Source: a virus
DNA: 60,254 bases
IMG/VR virus record: IMGVR_UViG_3300046170_000297
Span: 1 to 60,254 of that record
Reading direction: 5' to 3' (one strand)
Shown here: positions 18,517 through 25,659 of the stretch, in pieces
How the letters are laid out: the number at the start of each line of letters is the position of its first letter
Numbering within the stretch: the first letter of the stretch is position 1
Position numbers and translations under genes: made by a program
The notes under the pieces: generated by a model
The model's input: the letters and a program-made list of their open reading frames with translations, nothing else
Database searches by the model: none
What the model was told of the DNA's origin: nothing

Positions 18517-19789
18517 ACTAAAGGTATTAGACTTATTCAGTGGGATTGGAGGCTTTAGTTTAGGTCTTCATTCCACTGATATATTTGATACAGTTAAGTT
18601 TGTAGAGTTTGATGAATTTTGTCAAAAGGTTTTAAAAAAGAATTTTCCAAACGTACCAATTGAAGGAGATATAAAAAATGTCAAAGGAAAAGAATTCGAA
18701 GCAGACATCATTGTGGGAGGTTTTCCCCTGCCAGCCGTTCAGTGTTGCAGGGAAACAAAAAGGGAGAGATGACAACCGATATCTCTGGCCAGAAATGTTT
18801 AGACTCATTAAAGAAATCAAACCCGAGTTCGTTATTGGAGAGAATGTGCAGGGACTTGTTAACCTCCAAAACGGCATGGTCCTCAGACAGGTGCAAGATG
18901 ACTTGGAAGGTGAAGGTTTCGAAGTCCAATGTTTCCTTATACCAGCTTCAGGCATCGGTGCTTGGCACCAAAGATTTAGAGTCTGGATTGTGGGCCACTC
19001 CAAACACAATGGATTACTTGCCGCCGAGAAGCGCAGCAGGGACAAAAAAATTAATGGAGGGACACAGGAAGGGCAGAACCAAACCATCGAATTTGAGAGA
19101 ACAAGTGGATCCAGAAACGATGAAGATGTATCCAACACCGAACGCAAGAGATTGGAAGGACTCAGTGAACAAGGTACCACCCTCAGTAGGGAAAACGAGA
19201 GGTCACAGTTTGGGTCAACGAATAGCAGCAGATCAAGTGAGGATGTATCCAACTCCACGATCCTCGGGACAGGAGGATGCAGAGACTCTGATCAAGAGGA
19301 AGGGAGAGAAGGCTGCAGCTCAACACAATCTGACGGCAAACGTTCAAATGTTTCCTACACCATCAGCGAGTTGTCAGTTGGATGTAGTAGCACCACCAGA
19401 GACAGTGAAGCAGAACTCATCAGGTTGGAGTGTAACGAGGGTTGGCACTGGAACCAAGTTCGGAGCCAAGTTGAACGATGTAGTGAACAAGATTTACAAC
19501 AAATACCAACACCCACGGCTCACGACTCAAAGAATGTGACGTTCCCAATCAGTCAGAAGGGGAAGTCAACAGTAGTGGGCAACATGTTAAAGAACGAAAT
19601 ACCAAAACCTGGTGGCAAATTGAATCCGACCTTTGTGGAGTTCCTAATGGGATTTCCAGAGAATTGGACAAAGATAGAGCAAGCAGAATCAAAAGTCTCG
19701 GAAACGCAATCGTCCCACAAATGGCAAGAATCTTCGGACTCGCAATCAAAAAAGTTTTATCGGACTCCGACTGCAATGGACAAGGGTGA
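18506..19789 (+). CDS. dcm: DNA cytosine-5 methyltransferase (Dcm-like), two indels
   Basis: All core C5-methyltransferase motifs are visible: motif I DLFSGIGGFSLGL (near 18530), catalytic GGFP-C-QPFSVAGKQKG (about 18715-18755), ENV motif in VIGENVQGL (about 18833), QRFRVWIV (about 18970), and motif X SLGNAIVPQMARIFG near the C-terminus, ending at TGA 19787-19789. The start is TTG 18506. One extra C in CCCC at 18725-18728 and one missing C near 19505-19508 break the frame. Correcting both gives one continuous protein of about 427 aa. It methylates cytosine in DNA, probably for protection from restriction. The region is richer in GC than its neighbours and is dual-coding. Confidence 0.85.
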
Positions 19790-20140
19790 TAATAGTTTTA
19801 AGTATGCAGCCAAAATATTAAAAGGTAAATTAAATAGATCTCAGTCTAAGCAACCGGTACAGAAAACATTATCTATGGATGTGGCCATGGAGCATTTAAA
19901 AAACAATCAACATTTGATAGATGCTTATGATGAAAAATTTAAGATGAGACCACACCTCCCACCCAAAGATAATTTTTAAAATATTTAAAAGAGAACCTGG
20001 ACAAGAAAAAATTAGTTGAAGATAATATAATTAAGAAGACAACTATTGATCATTGGTTAAGATCAGATCATTGCTTTGCATATCCTACCGTTGAATATTG
20101 GAAAATGATTAAGCCATACTTAAAAGAAATTAAAGTTTGA
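18769..20140 (+). CDS. Second protein encoded in the +1 frame of dcm (TPTA-repeat family), two indels
   Basis: ATG 18769 follows AAGGGAG at a usable distance and starts MTTDISGQKCLDSLKKSNP. The frame then carries the ordered features of a phage protein family I recall: TSKTAWSSDRCKMTWKVKVS, LYQLQASVLGT, then repeats of the type TPNTMD, YPTPNARDWKD, YPTPRSS, FPTPSAS and PTPTAHD. These are followed by GGKLNPTFVEFLMGFPENWT and, beyond the dcm stop, YRTPTAMDKGDNS and a terminal HWLRSDHCFAYPTVEYW domain. The same missing C near 19505 and a missing T in the run at 19973-19977 shift it. Up to 19789 it is fully overlapped with dcm. From there to 20140 it stands alone. Function unknown. Confidence 0.6.
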
Positions 20141-20258
20141 TTATCAAATGACATTTGAAATCGAGTCTGATTGGGAATAAATTTTTAGTCATCTCCCTTG
20201 TACCCACGACACTGATTAGTTTATAATAAGTACTTGCCACTGAAGGTAAAATTTTTAT

Positions 20259-20467
20259 ATGACTAAACTATTACGCAACTACAAGATATGTACCGACTGT
20301 AAAGGAACGGGTCATATCGAGACTTCAAGCAATCGTTTGTATCTTGTATCATTTGCAATGGATCAGGATCCACGACTCACGGCTCATCATCAGAAGCAGA
20401 ACAAGTATTATTATTTAAAGTAGCGTGGGATTATATTAATGGCAGACAAAACGGATGGTATCACTGA
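20259..20467 (+). CDS. Small DnaJ-type zinc-finger protein, one frameshift
   Basis: ATG 20259 begins MTKLLRNYKI, followed by CTDCKGTGHIE. After one missing base near 20340-20350 the frame gives CIICNGSGST and continues to TGA 20465-20467. Two CxxCxGxG motifs are the zinc-binding repeat of DnaJ central domains, here without a J domain. About 70 residues. Such stand-alone fingers occur in phage replication modules. It may bind partner proteins or DNA, by inference. The end overlaps the next start by 29 bases. Confidence 0.6.
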
Positions 20468-20738
20468 TCTAACAAAAGTATTAGTTAGTGCTGCTAAAAA
20501 ATTTAATGAAAAAGAATATAGCAAACTACAATCTGTAATCTTTGCTATGCTCCATGGGGTTAACTATGGTTACACTGATATGGATGCAAGATTCCTGGAA
20601 GACTCAAACGATTTATTTTTTATACACAAAGCTGATAAAATACATAAGAAGATAACTAAGAAAGCAAAAGTAAAATACAAAGATAACGTAATTCAATTTA
20701 AAGATTTTAGTAGAGAGGACGCTACGAATGATGGCTGA
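20439..20738 (+). CDS. Hypothetical protein, 99 aa
   Basis: Mainly helical protein beginning MADKTDGITDLTKVLVSAAK, with a basic stretch KIHKKITKKAKVKYKD near residues 67-82 and an acidic end. No family recognised. It overlaps the next gene by 11 bases, and the three genes 20439-21376 look like one operon ending at a large hairpin. Confidence 0.55.
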   Translation: MADKTDGITDLTKVLVSAAKKFNEKEYSKLQSVIFAMLHGVNYGYTDMDARFLEDSNDLFFIHKADKIHKKITKKAKVKYKDNVIQFKDFSREDATNDG

Positions 20739-20943
20739 TAATTATACTAAAGCAGAAGCACAATTGGATTTTAGAGATATCTCTGAACACATAAGTGAAG
20801 AGGGATTAGAAGGCGCAGCCATTACAACTTTGATTGATGATGTACATGAACACTTTGAGGTCGCCACTCGATTAAATTTTAAAAAATCGAAAGGCCATTA
20901 TCGTGCTCTACTCAGTAGACTTATTAAAACTTATGGGCATTAG
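20728..20943 (+). CDS. Hypothetical protein, 71 aa
   Basis: A small, acidic-to-basic helical protein (ISEEGLEGAAITTLIDDVHE, then RLNFKKSKGHYRALLSRL). Two adjacent ATGs mark the start. It overlaps the preceding gene by 11 bases and the following gene by 11 bases if that one starts at 20933. Function unknown. Confidence 0.5.
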   Translation: MMADNYTKAEAQLDFRDISEHISEEGLEGAAITTLIDDVHEHFEVATRLNFKKSKGHYRALLSRLIKTYGH

Positions 20944-21376
20944 AATTACTGCTGATATCATTGAAGAGAACCATATTTGCAATGAACAGAAGTTATGGAG
21001 GCATGTAATTTTAAATGCGTTTGAAGATACTAGAGCTCTAAGTGCAGATCGTAAAGCTTCATTAAATAAAACGGATGCACATTATTGGATAGCAGCCTCG
21101 AAAGATTTTGAACAGATCTGTTGGTGGGCAGGATGGGAACCAGATAATGTTAGGTACCGGTATTACAAAGCATTAAAGAATGGAGATATCAAATTTAAAA
21201 GAAAACATTTTCTTTGGTATGAGTATGATAAATTATTTCAAAGACTCAAAGCCGAAACTGATAATGATTTAAGACGTGAGCTGAGACGTAATATAGAAAA
21301 TAAAAGAAGACAGATTATGGATGCAGATAATGTTTTTGTTGATAATTTTAAAAAGGATTTGAATGTTGAACTTTAA
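20933..21376 (+). CDS. Hypothetical protein, about 147 aa
   Basis: I place the start at ATG 20933 (MGIRITADIIEENHICNEQK), next to the upstream stop. An ATG at 20903 in frame is possible but would overlap the upstream gene further. The protein is rich in aromatic residues around FEQICWWAGWEPDNVRYRYY and has a basic helical C-terminus (RELRRNIENKRRQIMD). It recurs in related marine phages as far as I recall. No known function. The stop lies inside a 13-bp hairpin. Confidence 0.6.
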   Translation: MGIRITADIIEENHICNEQKLWRHVILNAFEDTRALSADRKASLNKTDAHYWIAASKDFEQICWWAGWEPDNVRYRYYKALKNGDIKFKRKHFLWYEYDKLFQRLKAETDNDLRRELRRNIENKRRQIMDADNVFVDNFKKDLNVEL

Positions 21377-21415
21377 CCTGCAGTAAGGGAGCAAAATCTA
21401 AGCTGCAGGTTAAAG
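21371..21415 (+). terminator. 13-bp perfect inverted repeat at the end of the 20439-21376 operon
   Basis: CTTTAACCTGCAG (21371-21383) pairs exactly with CTGCAGGTTAAAG (21403-21415) around a 19-base loop. The left arm contains the stop codon of the preceding gene. There is no T run directly after it, so it may be an RNA-stabilising or Rho-associated end rather than a classical intrinsic terminator. Confidence 0.5.
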
Positions 21416-21747
21416 CAGTTAACTCATGATTTCTCCTAAGTTAGTTAATTAAAGATATACGTTTAAAATTTTTTTTCAAGTTTTTTTTCTTCTAAAAAAT
21501 GTTCTCCAGAACCAGGATCTACAAATAGAAATAGCCGTGAATATTACTGCAATATGGAAAGCTTTCCCATACGGTTGGGTACATATCGAAAAATGGAAAT
21601 ATATATAGCTGCACTAAGGTTGATAGTAATAACCCTGAGCCGACATCAATTAATGTTTCGAAAAGATTTCTCATAATAAAACTTAGGCCCACTAGAAAGG
21701 AATAAATCTAAAAAAACGTGAGCCTAAGCTAACTAACAATTGAGGTA
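21377..21747. other. Non-coding stretch with hairpins
   Basis: Apart from the 21371-21415 hairpin I see no convincing gene here. A second stem is formed by CTTAGGCCCAC (near 21685-21695) and GTGAGCCTAAG (near 21719-21729), with one mismatch and a loop of about 25 bases, just ahead of the small gene at 21748. The rest is AT-rich with long T/A runs (21460-21500). It may be a leader for 21748 or part of the origin/packaging region to the right. Confidence 0.35.
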
Positions 21748-21876
21748 ATGAAAATGATAACAAACATTACTCAAGATAACTTTAAGTCATTGGCCAGGAT
21801 CCGTCAATCTTTAATCTGGGTCAATGGTATTAGAACCACGGCTCACGGGGCCTTGTTTCCTAGTACACTTCCTTAG
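21748..21876 (+). CDS. Possible small protein, 42 aa
   Basis: It begins MKMITNITQDNFKSLARIRQ after a GAGG ribosome-binding site and the ACTAAC leader motif shared with several nearby genes (CTAACTAACAATTGAGG). It ends at TAG 21874-21876, inside the CTAGGAAA repeat region. The clean leader supports translation, but the C-terminal half runs over the GC-rich word CCACGGCTCACGG, so coding is uncertain. Confidence 0.4.
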   Translation: MKMITNITQDNFKSLARIRQSLIWVNGIRTTAHGALFPSTLP

Positions 21877-22075
21877 AAAAAAAAAAATAAAAAAAAGTTT
21901 GTAAGGGTTTTTTTCTAGGAAACTAGGAAAAACATTGAAACACAACACTTCTAGAGCAAAACACACTAGGAAAACACTAGGAAAATTCCTAGTAGTTCTA
22001 GGAAAATACACTGCTTGAGGCCATTTTCTGCTAAAAAATAAAATAAAAAAGTTTGTAAGAAAGAGTATTAGGAAA
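21856..22075. repeat. Cluster of CTAGGAAA boxes upstream of terS (possible pac/cos or replication origin)
   Basis: Exact CTAGGAAA occurs at 21915-21922, 21923-21930 (directly adjacent), 21966-21973, 21977-21984 and 21998-22005. The inverse TTTCCTAG lies at 21856-21863 and the near-inverse ATTCCTAG at 21985-21992. Degenerate copies are at 21872, 21951 and 22068. A flanking direct repeat, AAAAAAGTTTGTAAG, is at about 21891-21905 and 22045-22059. This iteron-like array lies between a small gene and the terminase small subunit, where packaging sites and origins often lie. Confidence 0.6.
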
Positions 22076-22099
22076 AAATTTATGATATAACAGGTCAAG

Positions 22100-22606
22100 A
22101 TGACTAAAAGAAAAAATACTTTGAAATCAACATCTGAGCTGACATTAAAGCAAAAGGCCTTTGTAGATATATATGTTAGTAATTGGGGAGAGATCTCCAA
22201 GACTGAAGCAGCCACTCGGGCTGGCTATACCTCTGATAAAAAAGAAGGACCAACAGAAATTGCAAGTAGACTAACCAATCCAAATAAAAATCCTCATGTA
22301 GTACGTTACATGGAGATGAAATATAACCAGGAATTAAAAAAACATGAAGGGGACAAGCTTAAAAAATATAAAAGATTCGAGACACTAAGTAAAAAGGCAG
22401 AAGATAAAAAACAATTCTCTGTAGCTGTAAACGCAGAATATCGTAGTGGACAAATGGCAGGATTTTTTGTAGATAAAAAAGAAGTAACCCATGTTGGATT
22501 GGAGGGTATGAGTCGTGAACAACTTGAAAAAAGGTTATCCGAACTTGAAGGAAAAATCGGAGAAGCCAAAAACATCATTGACGTTACGCCAGAAGAAATT
22601 ACTTGA
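22100..22606 (+). CDS. terS: Terminase small subunit, 168 aa
   Basis: It begins with LTLKQKAFVDIYVSNWGE and AATRAGYTSDKKEG, the helix-turn-helix pattern of Terminase_2-type small subunits (K-Q-x-x-F-x-x-x-Y then A-A-x-R-A-G-Y). A helical middle region follows and an acidic coiled C-terminus (EQLEKRLSELEGKIGEAK). It would recognise packaging sites on the DNA and load the large subunit. It lies right after the CTAGGAAA cluster. Unusually, the large subunit is 4.9 kb downstream, beyond an island of unrelated small genes. Confidence 0.75.
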   Translation: MTKRKNTLKSTSELTLKQKAFVDIYVSNWGEISKTEAATRAGYTSDKKEGPTEIASRLTNPNKNPHVVRYMEMKYNQELKKHEGDKLKKYKRFETLSKKAEDKKQFSVAVNAEYRSGQMAGFFVDKKEVTHVGLEGMSREQLEKRLSELEGKIGEAKNIIDVTPEEIT

Positions 22607-22619
22607 TGAGGGAAAATTT

Positions 22620-22703
22620 ATGGTAGTTTTTAATGAGATCCATAATAAACATTTACAAACATCAATTGGTATCGTTTCAATTTTAACAGAGGACAAGTCA
22701 TGA
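22620..22703 (+). CDS. Small protein, 27 aa
   Basis: ATG 22620 has a good ribosome-binding site (GAGGG, 22608-22612) and reads MVVFNEIHNKHLQTSIGIVS, ending at TGA 22701-22703, which overlaps the next ATG (ATGA). The coupling to two further overlapping genes supports translation. Too short to assign. Confidence 0.4.
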   Translation: MVVFNEIHNKHLQTSIGIVSILTEDKS

Positions 22704-22801
22704 ACTTCGAAGATACATATGGGTTTTTTTTCACAAAATCCGAAGATGCATATGGGTTTTTTTTGATGAAGTCCGAAGATACATATGGGTTTTTTTCATG
22801 A
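22700..22801 (+). CDS. 33-aa peptide made of three 11-residue repeats
   Basis: The peptide is M plus three repeats of the type (F/S)EDxYGFFxxK: FEDTYGFFFTK, SEDAYGFFLMK and SEDTYGFFS. It starts and ends with ATGA overlaps with its neighbours, a sign of translational coupling. The repeats are encoded by an exact 33-nt period that includes runs of seven or eight T. No homologue recognised. The DNA repeat, not the peptide, could be the selected feature. Confidence 0.4.
   Translation: MNFEDTYGFFFTKSEDAYGFFLMKSEDTYGFFS
22708..22799. repeat. 33-nt tandem repeat, three copies
   Basis: Copies begin with CGAAGATACATATGGG at 22708, 22741 (GATGCATATG variant) and 22774, each followed by seven or eight T and a variable 6-8 bases. 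The period is exactly 33 bases, so the frame is kept. Not a CRISPR: the copies are tandem, with no unique spacers of the usual size. Confidence 0.85.
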
Positions 22802-23118
22802 ATAAAAAAATACAAAAATCAAAAATTTTAAATTTTAATTTTAAAAATTTAGGAAATAATATTTTAGATTATCCTTACGTAGAAATTAAATGGCTTGATA
22901 TTGAGGGTGACGCAGGTTGGAGTAGTACCAAAGATTTAAAAAATCAAAAACTTCCTGTATGTGTATCAAAAGGATATTTGTTATCTCAAGCAAAAGGTAT
23001 CACCAGAATATTTACAGATTATATTGAAACAAAAGATAAACCAACATTTGATAATATAGGAAATACTACAATTATTCCTACCTCAGTAATTCAATCAATA
23101 AAAAAAATAAAAGTTTAA
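22798..23118 (+). CDS. Hypothetical protein, 106 aa
   Basis: A basic N-terminus is followed by YPYVEIKWLDIEGDAGWSST and VCVSKGYLLSQAKGITRIFT. The core (an aspartate-rich strand, GW, then a G-Y-L beta hairpin) resembles a small phage protein family of unknown function that I have seen in marine and tailed phages. It starts by ATGA overlap with the repeat peptide. Ends with ...VIQSIKKIKV. Confidence 0.6.
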   Translation: MNKKIQKSKILNFNFKNLGNNILDYPYVEIKWLDIEGDAGWSSTKDLKNQKLPVCVSKGYLLSQAKGITRIFTDYIETKDKPTFDNIGNTTIIPTSVIQSIKKIKV

Positions 23119-23153
23119 CTTGATTTTTATATAATTACGTATATCTCACTTAA

Positions 23154-23261
23154 ATGGGATTTTTATCACACATATTTATATTTATACTCAAACGTCCATT
23201 ATTAGCCATTATTTTGCTTGTATTTGCTTATCTTTTAATTGGTGGTTTTTTCAAATTATAA
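23154..23261 (+). CDS. Small single-pass membrane peptide, 35 aa
   Basis: It reads MGFLSHIFIFILKRPLLAII and continues hydrophobic to a TAA at 23259-23261. Almost the whole length is membrane-compatible, with one internal KR pair. No clear ribosome-binding site. The promoter of the next transcript starts 2 bases after its stop. Possible envelope-acting peptide, uncertain. Confidence 0.4.
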   Translation: MGFLSHIFIFILKRPLLAIILLVFAYLLIGGFFKL

Positions 23262-23262
23262 T

Positions 23263-23290
23263 TTGACTTATACTCTATATATCTTATATT
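23263..23290 (+). promoter_or_regulatory. Strong sigma70-like promoter
   Basis: TTGACT (23263-23268), 16-base spacer, TATATT (23285-23290). The bases following, TATATTGATGGGATAT then TATAAAACTAACAAAA, are nearly repeated at 26535-26576, which marks a duplicated promoter/leader cassette. It would drive 23299/23462 and following genes. Confidence 0.6.
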
Positions 23291-23298
23291 GATGGGAT

Positions 23299-23469
23299 AT
23301 GATTATAAAACTAACAAAAAAAGAAAAAGAGTTTTTGGTTGATTGGTTAAGTGATGATTTAGATATCCAACTTAAAAATTATTATGTCAAAGAAGCAGAC
23401 ACAATAGTTAAACCCTTGAGATCAATAATAAAAAAACTAACAATAAAACAAAGGAGCAAAAATGGGTAG
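23299..23469 (+). CDS. Small hypothetical protein, 56 aa
   Basis: It reads MIIKLTKKEKEFLVDWLSDD and ends with a basic helix (RSIIKKLTIKQRSKNG), overlapping the next gene by 8 bases. The start lies only about 10 bases from the -10 box, so it would be almost leaderless. Amino-acid pattern (K-E-F-L-x-D-W-L) looks genuine. Function unknown. Confidence 0.45.
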   Translation: MIIKLTKKEKEFLVDWLSDDLDIQLKNYYVKEADTIVKPLRSIIKKLTIKQRSKNG

Positions 23470-23833
23470 ATACTATCAAGGAGACATAGAAGGTAAATTC
23501 TGGTTTGGTGTTCAATCAAGTGATGACGCAGATCATTTTGGTTCAGAGGGTCAAGCAAGTGAATTAAATTATTTTTTTGATAAAGAAAATTTAAAAGATA
23601 TCAAAAAAGGTATTAAAGAATGTTTAAAAGGTCTAGGTGATTGGAAGGATAAGCTAGATACATTTTTTAAAAATAATGAGGGCTACAACGATGAGATGTT
23701 GTGGGATCAAATCAAACTCAATAAAGTTAATGCTAAAAAAATGTTAAAATTTTATGCAAGACTTAGGTTGGGTAATGAGATAAAAGAATGTGTAGAAAAA
23801 AACGGAGAATGTTCTTTTTCTGCAGAACTTTAA
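23462..23833 (+). CDS. Conserved hypothetical protein, 123 aa
   Basis: The N-terminus MGRYYQGDIEGKFWFGVQSS is a pattern I recall from proteins of unknown function scattered in phages and bacteria. The middle is helical and acidic/basic alternating, and the C-terminus includes CVEKNGECSFSAEL. It has an AAGGAG ribosome-binding site preceded by the shared ACTAACA leader motif. It sits in the terS-terL island with two other unknown genes. No enzymatic motif seen. Confidence 0.65.
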   Translation: MGRYYQGDIEGKFWFGVQSSDDADHFGSEGQASELNYFFDKENLKDIKKGIKECLKGLGDWKDKLDTFFKNNEGYNDEMLWDQIKLNKVNAKKMLKFYARLRLGNEIKECVEKNGECSFSAEL

Positions 23834-23855
23834 TAACTAACAAGGAGCAAATAAA

Positions 23856-24455
23856 ATGGACGCATACGAAGTAAAAAAGGAAACAGAGAACAGTTATAAT
23901 CTAGGGAAGATTAGACAATTAATTAAAACAAATAAGTATCTTTTTAAAAAAGAAAAAAATAGATACTTTGATATTAACAAGTTTGAAAAAAACAAACTTT
24001 CTATTAATCCTCAAGGTGGTGGATTTGTTCAATCTGTAGATATAACAGATCAAAATTTTATTAATGATTTTAAGAATGAAAAAATCATTTTTAAAAATGA
24101 ACTACCAATGGTTTATAAAAAAGTAAAATTATATCATGATCATTGGATTGCAGACAATAGAATTGATCTTGCACATTATATTGAAGGTTTTGTTCATGAA
24201 TACAAATGGAATGGTTGGTCTATGCCTATGGTTGAACTTGATCAGATTGAAAAGTTTAATAAAATTCAAAAAGAAACTTTAGATAGTGAACCAACATCTA
24301 TATTTAAAATTATTGATGAAGATAGTATTCAAATTAAAATGTATGATGAAGACGATTGGATTGGAATTGAAGCAGAATATATAGATGTAAATGGTCAAAC
24401 AAAAAAAGTTTTTGATATTTCACTTGGTTGGACTTGGTCAGAGGAGGGTTTATAA
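23856..24455 (+). CDS. Hypothetical protein, 199 aa
   Basis: A charged helical N-terminus is followed by NPQGGGFVQSVDITDQNFIN and a tryptophan-rich second half (HEYKWNGWSMPMVELD, DDWIGIEAEYIDVNGQ). The leader ACTAACAAGGAGC precedes it. It is coupled to the next gene by TAATG. No family recognised. Its arrangement with 23462 and 24455 suggests one operon ending at the terminator at 24915. Confidence 0.6.
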   Translation: MDAYEVKKETENSYNLGKIRQLIKTNKYLFKKEKNRYFDINKFEKNKLSINPQGGGFVQSVDITDQNFINDFKNEKIIFKNELPMVYKKVKLYHDHWIADNRIDLAHYIEGFVHEYKWNGWSMPMVELDQIEKFNKIQKETLDSEPTSIFKIIDEDSIQIKMYDEDDWIGIEAEYIDVNGQTKKVFDISLGWTWSEEGL

Positions 24456-24865
24456 TGCTTATTAAAGATATTGTAAAACTTGTATCAACTATTGATAATA
24501 AAAAGTTACCAGACGACATAGAAAAAATGTTAAAAAGGTTAATGTGGTCGGAGAGTAAAAGTACTTATATTGAAATTGGAGACATGCATCTTGATCATTA
24601 CTTAAGATCTGTAGCTAAAAAATTAAATATAGAACCAAGTAGTGAGGAACTTATTGAAAAATTACAAGGAATGAAATTTTTAATAGTTCGTTGGAGTGGT
24701 GATCAAACTCCACCCTCTTCAAATTTGGTCGTTGATCCACTTAAATTTTTTAATGAGTGTTATTACGGAGACGATGTTATTAAAGATCTGGCAGAGGTTG
24801 AAGTTGGAGAAAAATACAAAGTTGATGAGATGATGCAAGACATTGAAATATTAAGATATGAATAG
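24455..24865 (+). CDS. Hypothetical protein, 136 aa
   Basis: Start chosen at ATG 24455, overlapping the upstream stop (TAATG). It reads MLIKDIVKLVSTIDNKKLPD. The protein is helical with a central segment ELIEKLQGMKFLIVRWSGD and an acidic C-terminus. Last gene before a strong intrinsic terminator. Function unknown. Confidence 0.55.
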   Translation: MLIKDIVKLVSTIDNKKLPDDIEKMLKRLMWSESKSTYIEIGDMHLDHYLRSVAKKLNIEPSSEELIEKLQGMKFLIVRWSGDQTPPSSNLVVDPLKFFNECYYGDDVIKDLAEVEVGEKYKVDEMMQDIEILRYE

Positions 24866-24914
24866 AATTCTTGATTATTGGGATTAACACAGACAACCAA
24901 TTATCTTGATTAAG

Positions 24915-24951
24915 GGGGCAACAACGGGAGACTTTAGTTGCCCCTTTTTTT
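24915..24951 (+). terminator. Rho-independent terminator
   Basis: GGGGCAAC (24915-24922) pairs with GTTGCCCC (24937-24944) around a 14-base loop and is followed by seven T. It closes the 23299-24865 operon. Confidence 0.9.
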
Positions 24952-24973
24952 ATGTTATTGACTTGATAACATA

Positions 24974-25338
24974 ATGAAAAAATCAGAGTCAATCTTTGGA
25001 AACGAATAAAATCACTTAAGTTAAAAGGTCAACTATTTCGTATTGAAAGTAACACTATTAATGGAATACCAGACGTTTATTGGTTGATAAATGGTAAAAG
25101 TATTTGGATTGAACTCAAGTCAAATGATGTCAAGAATTTAGGTTTATCTAAGTACCAAATCAATTGGCATTTGACCCATTTTAAAAATGGTGGACAATCA
25201 TTTATCCTGCGAGAGTGTCTCTCGCAGGGAACCTCCTCAGAATTACAAATTTCCGTGATCCGTGAGCCCAGAACCTTGGTTCATGCCTACTCATCACTTA
25301 GTTTAAAAGACGCAATGAAAAAAATTCAAGACGCTTGA
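24974..25338 (+). CDS. VRR-NUC type nuclease, about 121 aa, one frameshift
   Basis: ATG 24974 reads MKKSESIF. A missing T near 24996-25000 shifts the frame into KGQLFRIESNTINGIPDVYW, then KSIWIELKSNDVKNLGLSKY. The G-x-PD...IELK pattern is the active-site signature of VRR-NUC domains of the PD-(D/E)XK superfamily, and length fits the minimal phage form. Such proteins cut branched DNA or act as structure-specific nucleases. It follows directly on the terminator. A 10-bp hairpin (25206-25228) lies inside the coding region. Confidence 0.75.
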
Positions 25339-25659
25339 ACCAATTCCCACGCATCACGAGACTAAAACCATATCGCTAAAAATCGCCTATGCGATTTTTA
25401 ACATTGGTTTACTATTACTAAACTTTTGCCATGTCATAATTTACGTTCGCCCCCTTATACTATACGTGCGAGGTTCCTAAACTTTTACCATGTCTTTTTT
25501 TGTGCTTTGTTAGTACTACTAATATTTAAAAAAATTTATTTTTTTTAATTGGTCCCGTTAACCGTGGCAGCAGGCAGCTTAAAGCTTCAAGGCTACCAGG
25601 TCGAGTCTTCACCAGGTCGAAGCCTAGCAGCTAGAGCTCAAATTAAATTTAATTAATAG
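25339..25659. other. Non-coding stretch with hairpin, direct repeats and a GC-rich block
   Basis: No convincing gene. It holds a 10-bp hairpin TAAAAATCGC/GCGATTTTTA (25377-25400) that could end transcription on both strands. It also holds an 18-base direct repeat, CTAAACTTTT(G/A)CCATGTC, at 25418-25435 and 25477-25494 (59 apart). A GC-rich block around 25565-25635 carries two ACCAGGTCGA copies (25595-25604, 25611-25620) and the palindrome AAGCTTTAAGCTT-like core near 25578-25588. Outer complementarity AACCAAT (25338-25344)/ATTGGTT (25403-25409) suggests folding. A regulatory RNA or origin-like element is possible. Confidence 0.5.
25377..25400. terminator. Bidirectional terminator-like hairpin
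   Basis: TAAAAATCGC, loop CTAT, GCGATTTTTA: ten perfect pairs with A and T tracts flanking the GC core, as in terminators that work from both sides. It lies 39 bases after the nuclease gene. Confidence 0.6.

Noticed and set aside
18632-19258. Minus-strand 208-codon frame across dcm
   Set aside because: No ribosome-binding site and no recognisable protein pattern. It probably results from the composition imposed by the two plus-strand frames.
20141-20258. Possible 11-codon peptide (MTFEIESDWE) after the methyltransferase locus
   Set aside because: Too short and without a ribosome-binding site. Region best left as spacer before the DnaJ-finger gene.
22708-22799. CRISPR array
   Set aside because: Copies are directly tandem at 33 nt with only 6-8 variable bases between T runs, three copies only, no cas genes.
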